NCBI GenBank assembly: GCA_033439265.1
Contig: JAVTVX010000002.1
Coordinates: 9,832,174 to 9,896,173, forward strand
DNA: 64,000 bases
Origin: Dillenia suffruticosa
Lineage: Eukaryota > Streptophyta > Magnoliopsida > Dilleniales > Dilleniaceae
Direction: 5' to 3'
The translations under genes and the position numbers were made by a program. The notes beneath the pieces are model-generated. The model saw nothing but the letters and a program-made list of their open reading frames with translations. It did not search any database and was not told the DNA's origin. Of the stretch, positions 36,749 through 48,700 are shown piece by piece (the stretch's first letter is position 1; each line of letters opens with the position of its first letter).

Positions 36749-37198
36749 GTCATTTAAATAATCTAACTCTATGGACTTTGAACTTGAAATCTATACAAAA
36801 AAAAAAAAATCAGAATTGAAGATTTAACTCCTGCGTGCACATATGTCTTCCCTTTCCTCAATTAATCATAAAAGTTTTAGCTCTCGATAATCATAAAAGT
36901 GTGTTGGAGATTTAACTCCTATGTGCACATAAAACTTTTGTGTCTTCTCTCCTTCAATCAATTATAAAATTTAATTTTCTAGTACTAAAAAGAAATTTAT
37001 GAAAATTGAAAAAATAAAAAAATATTTAAAATAAAATAGTTATCTTTAATTTTAAAATCTGACATGGTGTTGTGCAAGAAAGCAGCTTGGTAGTGAAATA
37101 GAATATGAAAATAGCTAAAAGAAAAGGAAATGAGTGGAATTGGAGGAGGAGAGGGAGAGACCAAAGGTGTGGATAAGGCCTCAGAATGGAAGAGAGGG

Positions 37199-37495
37199 CC
37201 ATATTGGAAATAAAAACGTCAAATCAAAAGGTACAAATTGAAAACTTTTCATTAATTATGTGTGCACTTTCCTTTTTAGGTTTTTTCTTTTTTAGAATAG
37301 CCATGTTGGAAATAGAAAGGTCAAATCGAAAGTTAAAAATTGAAAAACTTTTATCATTTTTACATTCTCTTTTTTAGATTTTTTTCTCTTTTAAAATAAT
37401 CACATTAGAAATACAAATATCAAATCAAAAGATAAAAATTGAAAACTTTTTATCAATTTTACATTTTTCTTTTTAGATTTTTTCTCTTTTAGAAT
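37199..37495. repeat. Tandem repeat, 100-bp unit, three copies
   Basis: Units start at 37199, 37301 and 37401. Each reads, with variation, CATxTTxGAAATAxAAAxxTCAAATC, AAAATTGAAAA, a T-rich arm and TCTTTTAGAAT. Flanked by DNA rich in TTAATTCGGTTAATTCG (about 37595), a motif common in hAT subterminal regions. Confidence 0.85.
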
Positions 37496-38330
37496 TTTTT
37501 ATCAATTACGATATTTTTTTTTAATTTTTAATTATAATATTATAATAATATTTATATAAATAAAAAATATCCGAAAAATATATAATATTTTTAGTTAATT
37601 CGGTTAATTCGATTTGATCGAAATAAAATTTGTTAAAACCGATAACCATCCAAATAAACTAAATTAAAATTTGTTTTTATCCAAAACAAAACTAAATACC
37701 TAATAAACCACTCAAAATATAAAAAATGATTCGGAGAAAATGAATTTTTTTTATTTTAACTGAATAGTGTTCATCTTTGCATACATGGAAACAAAGTTCA
37801 GATTCCTACCAACACTATTAACTTAGAACACCAGAGATATGACAATCAGAACAGAACACTATCCAATAAAGCAAAATCACAGGAAAAAGTTTGATAGGGT
37901 TTTCACAAGTTAGATTAATAGTTTGTGTCTGATTTTGGGATCTTCGTGAACTAATTGATCTCCACATAGTATCAGCTATATCATTAGATGCATGCAACAA
38001 CAATTTGCCTCGGTACGAGCCTGGCTAAAGTAAAGAACTTGAATTAAGGCTAATGATGACATGAAGCCACCATATAACAACTACTTAAAAGAGTTCAGGA
38101 TTCAGCCAGTCCCTGCCAAAAAGGAAAAAAAGCCAAAAACCCAGTGTCAGTGGCGAACTAGAGACTGCATAACTAGGTGAGCATTATATCCTCCAATATA
38201 AAAGTAATCCTTTGTGTAATAATATAATATTCGCCAACATTAAACTGTGCATGTATGATGTAGCTTTGTTATAATACTAAAGTTGCTCTAATTTGAAACA
38301 GAGAAAACCATAAGTGGAACCAATTTTACT
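37496..38330. other. Spacer, no gene seen
   Basis: AT-rich. Contains the GGTTAATTCG-like words near 37600 and otherwise nothing recognised. Confidence 0.5.
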
Positions 38331-38497
38331 TGCTGACGTCATCAAGGTGGTCATCAAAATCAACGAGATCCTCTGATTTCTTGGATGATCTATAGTCCAA
38401 CAGTACTCTATTTGCTGATGGGTCTCTAGTTGTCAACCAACTGTTCCCTTACGCTCTGATTAGCTGCCAACTTCCGGATGAATCCTTGATATAAAGC
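38331..38497 (-). pseudogene. Possible last exon of an unrecognised gene
   Basis: The minus strand reads LYIKDSSGSWQLIRA, a stop, then GNSWLTTRDPSANRVLLDYR and SSKKSEDLVDFDDHLDDVSK before a natural TAA. The composition (acidic end, no low complexity) looks like real protein, and an acceptor-like GTAGAGCAG precedes it. The single internal TAA sits in GCGTAAGGG, which could instead be a donor site. I do not recognise the family. It could be a gene relic or a chance frame. Confidence 0.3.
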
Positions 38498-40308
38498 TGC
38501 TCTACAAAAGTGAATCAGAGCAGTGGTTTTAAATTTCAATAAAATAATAAGCTTCTCAAACACCGGTGAAAATGATAAAGTTTCAATGTAACGAGAATTA
38601 TGCACAGGAGACTAAATGAGATGAGCAATCTCATGCATTCTATATATTTTATCTTGTCGTCAAGATGTTTATGGATCAACTCAGCAAGTCATTGAAGACC
38701 GCATGTGGCAGTACTACCCCAATTTCTTAGGCACGTATTATTGCTACCAGAAACAACCATCAAAAGCCCAAATCCTAACTAATGTAATTGGTATACATTT
38801 TTGTAATAATTCTCATTGCATCAAGTTTTCTGTTGACTGGTTCTTCTACTTATACATATGTTAGAGTTGTAATTTGAGAAAGGGCTTGATAATTGTTTGG
38901 TATAGAGAATGTTGTATTTGATATAGTAAAAGAAGTGCACAAGTCTCTAAAGATTAGAAATCCTTCTAGGCAAGAGAAACAAAAAGCAAAAACAAAAACT
39001 AATGAAGGACTCTGACTGATCCCTTTTTAAATCCTCCGGACTATATTTTTCAAACACTCTTAAAGCATGGACCTGAATAGAAGCATAAAGACAATTTTGT
39101 TTCAAAAGAGAGAACCCATCGCCATTTTAAAAATACTACAACACCAATCCCTCCAGTACACCAAGAATAATTACAAGAACACATCTCCAAAGCAAACAAT
39201 CAACTTGTCAACCTCACAAAACCTCTAAACTTTGTGAAAAGCAAGTATAATTCACCAACTATGAGAAAGTCTAAAGAAACCCCCCAGTCCCTCCAACCCC
39301 AAAAAAAAAGACTCCAAGGTAAGGATTATCATCAACATCCAAAAATTGATCCTCAAAATATCCACCCAACCCGCAGCATATTGGCAAACTAGGATGGCTT
39401 TGTAAGGACTTTTGGGCTAAGGCTTAGTAACAAGGAAATGTGACTTCAAGCATTGACTAGTATTACAAGAACATGCATTGTTCACATTATGTGGCAACTC
39501 ATGTTTTCATGACACAATAGTCATCCATGAAGGCTGTTTTGTTCTTATTGTGTAGCTACTCATGGTTTCATGACACAATAGTCATCCACGAAGGCTGTTT
39601 TCGTTTGCAATACGGTTACCTACCAAGGTCTTTTCCAAGGCCTTCTTACTATTTACCGAACAACAGGGAGGGGGATTTGGCACGTGAGGTTCAAAATTGT
39701 CACGGGCCATAGGCACAAAAGAGATGCAAATGATAGCTTGAGAGAAGGGGAAAGGAGCCCAAGTGCTGGTAGGCTTTATTTTCCAGCTCAATAAATGACA
39801 TGAAGAAATGAAGTATCAATGCTAATCATTTGGTAGGAATTGAGAGATCATTATGCCAGATGGATTGGATGTCTAGGACTTGTGCCAATTATTTCAAAAG
39901 CCAAGGAAGAAAAATGGTTATGTTTAGCTCTTTCTTTGTTACATCACTTTCCACAATTCAATTTTTTAAATTTGATAATGCAAGAAATGATGCCAAAAAA
40001 TGTGTTGGAGACACACAGACAGAGAATAAATCTGGCTGCAAAGAGAGCTAAAAAGGTTCCACATGAGGCTAAATGAAGTGTATGATAAGTACTGGTATCA
40101 CTGGTTCCCACAGCTACAACAATGCACAAGCAACGTAGTTTCAACAAAGTTGCTAAATTCCAGTGAAGATAAACCCTTTTTAGCCTAAGAAAAGATCATC
40201 ATCCCAATTCTTGCCACTCTAAGTTTGTACAACTTTTAATAAGTTACTATGATGGTTATCAAAATGTTGATTGTAGCACTCTGGAAATAACTTACAAGTT
40301 TGTAGCTA
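38498..40308. other. Spacer with a 61-bp tandem duplication
   Basis: No gene recognised. At 39484-39545 and 39546-39606 a unit of about 61 bp is duplicated, sharing TTTCATGACACAATAGTCAT and GAAGGCTGTTTT. The copies differ at a handful of bases. Confidence 0.7.
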
Positions 40309-43300
40309 AAGAGCAACAACAACAATAAACTAAGTTTTAGTTTTAATATTTAGAGTCGGTTATTTGAGAAACAAATTTAAAAAAGATAGAGAAAAAGGAA
40401 AATAAAATAAAAAATAAAAAACAAAACAAAAAATAAAAAATAAAAATGAAATAGATAAAATATATATATAAGGAAAAAGAAGGGGAAAAGGAAAAATAAA
40501 TAAATAAATAAATCAATATATATCTAAAATATATTGGTCTAATTTGTGCGGATTATTTTATGCTATCAATTTCTATTCAATACAATTTTCTCTTCTAAAC
40601 TCTTAATTTCTATATTTTTATGAATAAGTTGTATTCAAATTTTCAGCGGTTTATCTTTACGTTTTACTAGATCTCTAATATTTAACTTTTTGATTCTTCT
40701 AACCGATATATTTTTGGATTTTTTTTACATATGCCCAAAATATCTCAGACGACATTTTCGTATCTTATCTACAATTGAACTAACTCCTAATTTATTACGA
40801 ATATCTTTATTTTTAATTCTATCTCTTCTAATTTTTCCACACATCCACTTAAATATCCTCATTTCTGCTACAAATCTTTTGTTTTTATTTCTATTTAATA
40901 GTCCAACACTCAATACTATACAATAGTGTAGATCTAATCACAGTTCTGTAGAATTTTCCCTTCAAATACAATCGCATCGTGCGATCGTATAGAATTTCAG
41001 ATGCCCTACTCCATTTCATCCAACCTACTTGAATCTTACAGTTCACATCTTTATTTATATTGTCAACATTTTGAATGATAGAATATAGGTATTTAAATCG
41101 TTTACTTTTGGGTACATCTTGCCCATCTAAACTAATTGTTTCTTTATCATTCAAATAACTGTCGCTAAAACTATATCTCATATATTCGATTTTTTATCTA
41201 CTCAATCAAAACCCTTTAAATTCCAATGTGAGTTTCCATAATTCTAATTTATCACTAATACTCTATTTAGTTTTATCAACTAGCATTATATCATATGCAA
41301 AAAATATATACCATGGTATTTTATTTTGAATACTTTTTGTGATTTCATCTATCACTATTGCAAAAAAGGAAAGTACTTAATGTCGAATCTTGATGGAGTC
41401 TAATATTAATGCTCAAACTATCGCTCAAACCCCGGTAAATTTTTATGCCGATTACAGCTCTCATACATATTTCTAATAAAATTTATGTATTTCAATGATA
41501 TCCCTTTATTTATCAGTATCCACCATAATAAGTCTCTAAAATTCTATCATGTACTTTTTCTAGGTCAATGCATATCATATATAAGTCTCTCCTTTGTACT
41601 CTATATGTCTCTATTAAATATCTTAACAAGTGGGTTGTTCCCGTGGTGGATTTTCCTAACATAAATCCAAATTAATTTTGAGATATATTTATCTCTAATC
41701 TCAATATATATTCTATTGCTCTCTCTTGTAATTTCATGGTATAGCTCATAAATTTAATTTCTCTATAGTTGAAACAATCATATATATATCTTTTATTTTT
41801 ATATAACGATACAAGTACACTCTTTATTCATATTTAGGGTATTCTCTTTGTTTATCAAATTTTATTGAAAATATCCATTAACATTTTTATACCAAATTCA
41901 CCCAAACATTTTCACACTTTTATAGGGATGTCATCAGATCTTATGGTTTTATTATTTTTTATTCTTTTTAAGGTCTCTTTCATTTTATGAAAGCGAATTT
42001 TATGTTTAAAATCTCTATTAATCTGTTTTGCAACTATCTCGATATTTTCTATATTTATTGTACTCTTAACATTAAAGAGATCGTCAAAATAATCATGCCA
42101 ACGCTTTTTTATGTTCTCATCATTTACAAGTATATTATTGGTTTTATTCTTAATTCACCTAATACTATTTAAATTTTTACCTTTTCTTTCCCTGAACTTA
42201 GCAATTCTGTAGATCTTTCTCCGTTTTTAGTCTCCAATCTCTTGTAAAGTTCATTATACACATTACTGTTTGACTCTTGGATAATTTTGTTTATCATTTT
42301 TTTTTGTATTTTTGTATTTTTGTATTTGTCATATGCATTACTATTACTATTATTTTTAAGATTCCTATAACACTCTTATTTAGTATGGATATCGATTTGA
42401 ATTTTTTTGTTCCATTACTATGATTCTTTGTATATTGGAACTTGACTCTTAAAAATACTAAGAACCTCTTTACCTATTCTCATAATACTAGTAGATATCT
42501 CTTTCCACATTGTTTCCGAATCATCGTTAGTAGATCAATTTGCCACTTGAATTAATTTATTTCTAAAAGTCGTCACCTTTTCTTATTTTAAACTTCACCA
42601 TTTAATTCTTGACTTTACAAATTGACGGTACTTCTTTTGTTTTTTAGATACACTTATATCTAAAACCAGATGTCTATGTTGAGTTGCTAGACTCTCCCCC
42701 GGTATAATCTTGCAATCCTTACATTTCAATTTATCACTCTCCTAGTGAGAAAGAAATCTATTTGACTAGTATTAAACTTATTTTTATAAGTACACTTCTC
42801 TTTTCTTAAAAGTGGTGTTTACAACTACTAAATCGACTGTTGTGACAAATTCTAAAATGGTTTCTCCGGTCTCATTCCTACTATCAAATCTAAAGTTTCT
42901 ATGTACGATTTCAAACCTTTCATTCCTCTCTCCTACATGTCCATCGAAGTCTCCCTCAAGAAATAACTTCTCTCTAGTACGTATAGTTTGTATAAATTTA
43001 TTCAAATCCTCCCAAAATTATTTTTTACTAATTACATCTGTATCTATTCAGAACACATATACACTAACTATATTAACTATATTTTTCCCATCAACTAACC
43101 TGACAAGCATAATTCTATCTTATTTCCTTATTATTTCTATCATATTATCTAATAAATCCTTATACATGATTATTCCTACCTCATTTTTATTTCTATCTTT
43201 TCCTATATACTAAAGTTTATGACCATAAGATTCGACTATTCTAACTTTCTTTCCGATCCACTTAGTTTTTTAAAGACACGTGATATGTATTTTTCGTCTA

Positions 43301-43400
43301 TTTATCGTTTCTTTGATCTCCCCTAGCTTATCGGTCAATGATATCACATTCCAAGTGGCTAAATGGATCCTATTTTCATGGACAAATTTATTTAATCACA
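40309..43400 (-). mobile_element. RTE-clade LINE, nearly full length but dead
   Basis: Minus strand from about 43400. The endonuclease start has HLATWNVISLTDKLGEIKET and IHIMCL.KTKWIGKK. The endonuclease core LFLEGDFDGHVGER and ILEFVTTVDLVVVNTTFKKR follows (43005-42784). RT motifs are STTGTTHLLRYLIETYRVQR and DLYMICIDLEKVHDRI (about 41630-41540). A decayed FFAYDIMLVDKTK stands where the catalytic A-D-D should be. The C-terminus is KRFVAEMRIFKWMCGKIRRD and KIRKCRLRYFGHM (40840-40725). Many stops. The minus-strand 3' end at about 40327-40312 reads TTGTTGTTG, like the TTG tails of plant RTE elements, so the element probably ends there. Confidence 0.85.
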
Positions 43401-44982
43401 CCCTAAGATCCCTTATTAACTTATCGCTGTATTTGAGATATGATGTAACATGTCACTTAGGGGGAAACATCCCAAAATTTGTGTGTTATTTGATGTTGGT
43501 TCGGTAAGAATTAAGACATTAACGGGCAACTGATTTAAGTTCAAAACAAAATTTTTAAGTCTCATGAGTTTGAGCTCTCCCGGTCACGCTCATCCACTGA
43601 AAATAATCAAGTTGATTATTTTCACATGTAATTGGGGAGCATCCCATCTTAGTGCCGATCATCTGTTGAACACTCAACTTCCACAAACACGACAGACACT
43701 CTCAAAGATGATTCAAAGAGCATTCTCGAAAAAAAAAATGTACAAAATATAGAGGCATATTCATACCTCAAATCAATTGCCTTGACATCAAAAACAATTT
43801 TGTAATGCATATCACTAAAAGAAAATTCAATAATAAGTAATGTAACAGATTACATGCATGACAGGATTGTGATCTTTCCTTTTATTCAATGCCTTGAGCT
43901 TTTTGTTATCCGACTAATAAATCACAAAAAGTTTAACATCAATGACTGATAGCCAAAATGAGATAAATAACTATAAAAGTCATTCTAATTTTAAAGTCCC
44001 TATTTTTTTTATTGTATAAAAATTTGAATATGAAATTATCAAGTTGGGAAGAGAAATTTGTGCCACTTGACTATTCATTGGGAATAATTTTAAAGTCCCT
44101 GTTGCAGTTCTAATTTTTGTTGTATATAAACATGGACTTTAACCCTAACTAAAAGAGAAAGCGTAGATCTGTAGATTATACAACCAGCCCCCATTTCAGT
44201 CTTTGTTCTAAAATTTTGGGATTAATCGTTAAAGATGAGTACACAATTTTTTTTTTTGTCGAGGGAGGAGGGAGACCATCCCCACCAAAAAAAAAAAAAA
44301 AAAAAAAACTACGTGAGTTTGCAGGTCCCACATTGTTGCTTCATGGTTTTAGGTAAATGTTGGAATGGAGCTCCTAGGTTTCACAACTGAATCGAAATCC
44401 AGCTTTTATTATTTGGTTCCAAATAAAGGCTTCAATGAAGTCAATTAGGCTATGCTTCAAATCAAATGGGGCAAAAAGATTGAGTTCGAATTTTCTAATG
44501 GAATTCATTTCTAAATGATACCTGAACCCTTTTGGAGAGCTAAAAAATCCACACATTGTGTGGGTGTGGGCCTCAAATTAAATTCTACAATATCTTTTTT
44601 TTTTTGTCTTTTTTGTTGGGGTGAACTTCCAAGCAACAAACGATTTCATTTAGAAAATCAGTGAATCTAAAACATTGAATTCAACAAAAAGAGAAATATC
44701 AAAAGAAGTGCAGATTGAGAGAGAGAGGGAGAGACCATAACGAGAGCGATCTTGAGAGAGAGCAATGCTCCATATCCACATTCAATGTCTTCGCTTCTTG
44801 AGAGAAGGCAATACTCCACATCCACATTCAATGTCTTGGCTTGCATACATAGAATAAAGGGATTATTTGGTGGTTTGGTTTTGGAGGCGCATTCTTTTTT
44901 ATTTTTATTCGGTTATATACTATGATATATGTCTTCACCCGTATACATAAAATATGTATGTGGGAATTATTTAGTGGCTCTA

Positions 44983-45021
<39 letters not shown>

Positions 45022-45540
45022 TTATTTATTTATTTATTTTTATTTTGTCATAATAATATAATTTATAATTATATATATATATATATATATTCATGATTAA
45101 TATAAATGAGTATTATGGTATTTGATTCACAAATAATTTATCTATAAAATGATAATTTGAACTATAAAATTCTATTTCTTTTATTTGTGGAGAATTTAAT
45201 TTACTAGTAGTTAGGTTGAATAATTAATTAATTTGATAATTTTTATTAATTTTATACGGGAAAAAAAAAAGAATGGCACGGGGTTTCACCATGAAGAGTT
45301 CCTTCAAACCCAAAAAAAGAGGGGGAAAAAAAAGAAGAGAAATAAATGAATTCCGGTGGGCGCTTTGCCCTTTTTTTTTGGGGGGGGGGGGTGTTGGAGG
45401 AGTAGATATACTAATAACACTGATAATAATTCTAAATAAGATTTCGTTATCTCCGTAGTAAGTCCGAGGTGGTTTTGTTGGTGATCAAAATGGAGACGAT
45501 TTAGACAAAGCCATTAGGTAACGTTTTCATAATAAACCAA
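43401..45540. other. Spacer with simple repeats
   Basis: No gene recognised. Contains an A run (44288-44308), a 46-bp tandem duplication (44751-44796 and 44797-44842, sharing CCACATTCAATGTCTT), TA tracts (about 44988-45016 and 45074-45090) and a G run (45381-45390). Confidence 0.65.
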
Positions 45541-45713
45541 ACACACTCTTAGCTGTGTCTAGGTCAGTCCATCTTTTGATTCATCAATCCATCGATCGCC
45601 GTTCCGTCGCTCCATTTTAAAAATTTCTCTCGCATACACGCATTTTCAAGAGCGCTTGGTGTGCGTTGGAGTAAAAGGGGGCCGGAGGGGTTGGTTTGTC
45701 AAGAAAGAGAATC
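45541..45713 (+). promoter_or_regulatory. Probable 5' leader of the CID gene
   Basis: The 170 bp before the ATG are less AT-rich than the flanks, with several CATCGATCG and CGCTCC words. No TATA box was found. A TTG six codons upstream (45696) is in frame, but the ATG at 45714 is the better start because it matches the MAVVEN start of the family. Confidence 0.4.
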
Positions 45714-48700
45714 ATGGCGGTGGTTGAGAATGGTGGAGCCGATTTGGGGATCACGGTTGGTTCGCCCGATGTCATCGACGATCAAGATCAGACGAAGAAG
45801 AATCAGTACAACAACAGCAACGGCAACGGGGGCTCGATTTTTTACCAGAAGGTTCAGCAGCAGCTGCAGCAAGATAGAGACAGAGTCACCCCACCTCCGA
45901 CACACAACCTCGAACATGCGGCGAAGATCGGAGGAGTTGTTCAGTCTCACCAATCGAACGGAAACGGCAACGCCGATTTGCTGATGAATGGGGATGTCGT
46001 CGCCGGTGACAGCTTCAAGCGCGACATCAGAGACTTGGAAGAGTTATTCTCCAAGCTCAACCCCATGGCTGAAGAATTTGTGCCGCCGTCACTTGCTAAG
46101 AATGGTGTGAACGGAGGGTTTTACACCACCAACAACAATAATCAAATTTTCCAGAATAGTACCAGAAATGGGTACGCTAATGCAAATTTGGGTCGACGGG
46201 TACGTTCAAACTTCGATCCTTTTTTCCTTTTAAGTCTTAATTTTTGTTTCTGTGAACAAACATGTATTTGGGTTACATTTGTTTGATGGCTTTGTTGTTG
46301 GTAACCTTCTTTTTGTTGTAGAAGAAGGGTAATTATGGTCAAGGGAAGCGGAGAATGAACAGCCGAACAAGTATGGCGCAAAGGGAAGAGATTATCAGGA
46401 GAACTGTATATGTTTCTGACATTGATCAACAGGTAGGCTTTTTGACTTTTGACATGTTATAGGTCACATATTCACCAAAACTTGGTCTCGAATGTCGTTC
46501 GGCTGCTGCTGTTAAATTCACTGTCTGAGTCCTTCCTTGGGTTTACTGCACATAGGTTACTGAAGAGCAGCTCGCAGCTCTATTTATCAACTGTGGGCAG
46601 GTAATGAGGTTTGTTAATTGTTATCGCTTTATATTGATTCTTTTGATCCTAGTTTATGAAGAAATACTTTACATCCGTGAAGGTTGTTGATTGCCGTGTA
46701 TGTGGTGACCCCAACTCTGTTCTTCGCTTCGCGTTCATTGAGTTCACTGAAGAAGGTAAAGTCTGCTTCTTGCAAATGTTGTTCGACTCTCATTATGATT
46801 GGTTTTCTGATGAAGGGATATTTGCCTTCCTTGGAATTTGATTATACAGAAGGTGCAAGGGCTGCTTTGAGTCTGGCAGGCACCATGCTTGGATACTATC
46901 CTGTGAGGGTGCTGCCTTCAAAAACAGCAATTGCACCAGTTAATCCAACATTCCTTCCAAGGGTGAGACAGTCATCTTTATGTTTACATATTTGTTTTCC
47001 ACTCACTTCTTTATGCTGAATAATATGGTTATGGATTTTTGTTTTGAATCATAGAATGAAGATGAACGCGAGATGTGCGCTAGGACTATATATTGCACAA
47101 ATATCGATAAGAAGGTAAATCCTAAAGAGTTTCCATGTAGATTTAAAGGGACACTTGGATAGACAAGCTCTTGCATTTCTTTCTGTTGCAGTAAGTAATT
47201 TATCCATTCATTGTTTTTACAGGTTTCTCAAGCTGATGTCAAACTCTTTTTCGAGTCAATTTGTGGAGAGGTTTGTAGTTATGTGCACCCATCAATACCA
47301 GCATGTTCTTTTATGTTTATTGCTTTTCCAGGAAGAGAAGCTTATAATGGTGTCTTGTGTGTTGTAGGTGCATCGCTTAAGGCTTCTTGGAGACTATCAC
47401 CATTCTACACGCATTGCTTTTGTTGAATTTGTTATGGTAATTCCATCTTGCCATGTCTATTTCTTGTGTGCTAAATCTTTAGCATACCAGTATCCATTCT
47501 TTGTCATTGTATCTCTTCTCATGTCTGATGCACTTGATTGCATTCCTAGCTGTTGATCATCTTTCAAGCGTGCTGAATCTTTTGCCAATATTTTAAGTCT
47601 GGAAAGCTCCTTGCTGGTTTGCTAGCAATAGTTCATAGAATCATAGGTGGAGCTTTGGGGGCTAGCTAGATACTGCATGTAAAGTGTAGTTAGTTTATGC
47701 AGTTGTATGCTTGGTGACTACTTGGTGTACTAGCTCCGCAAGGCTACTTTCAGCCATAAGAGTCTAAAGTTAAATTTTCTTCAAGAGAAGTGTACACTTG
47801 CCAAGTTATTACGAATTTAGATTGTATTTCAAATCAAAGTGTAGTATGACACAGATTATATTTGTAGATGTGACATGTAATTTAGTAACAATAGTTTTAT
47901 TATCTAATAAAAGTTTTGGTGAACTAATAATCAATTCTAATATCATGTGTATGTATTACAAATTTAGCATGCTTTTGGCATTTATTAAATTAGGCTTCTT
48001 GTACTATGTACACACAGAATGGTGGAGACGTAATAAAATGAAAAACTTAAAATAGGTTTGTTCATAATATTTTTAAAAATATTTTGTTACCCTTACATGG
48101 ATGAAAAGGTTTGTGAAATTAGATTCAAGACCATTAAAAAAAGAAATTATGGCCTAATTTCTCTTTTTGACATGATCTAAAAATTTTACTATTTGAATTC
48201 TTTGAACTTCATTCTTACACCCATTTCATTTCTAATTTTCAAAAGAACAACAGATTCTTATTTCTTAACACTAATAATAAATATATTTGCTAAAGTCTAC
48301 AAAATATAATTTGGTTAACTTTAGTAAAATCAAGAACATCCTTTTACGTCTAAAACCACATATCTTGGGTTGCATATTATCTAGACTCTACTCTTTGTCC
48401 TATGCACTAAGCACTTATGACCAGGCTAATTTAATTTTATTCTTGATGGCTCGTCATGCCTGACATGTACACAAACTACACAAACTATTTTGCTGAATAT
48501 GAGTCACATTTTTTGATGCCGTTGCATGCCACATTTTGAACTTTATCAATTATAAAAACTATATAAATGCAAGACAATGTCAATTACTAAAATTACCTAG
48601 CATTTTGGTTGCATATTGTCATTTCTGTTTCTAAATGTTCCCAAATTGTAATGCCTAGCCACATGGTAACTTAATAGATATCAACAATAATAATTCATAT

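Noticed and set aside
45273..45458. Open frame before the CID gene
   Set aside because: Low-complexity Lys/Gly peptide over A and G runs, with no homology recognised.
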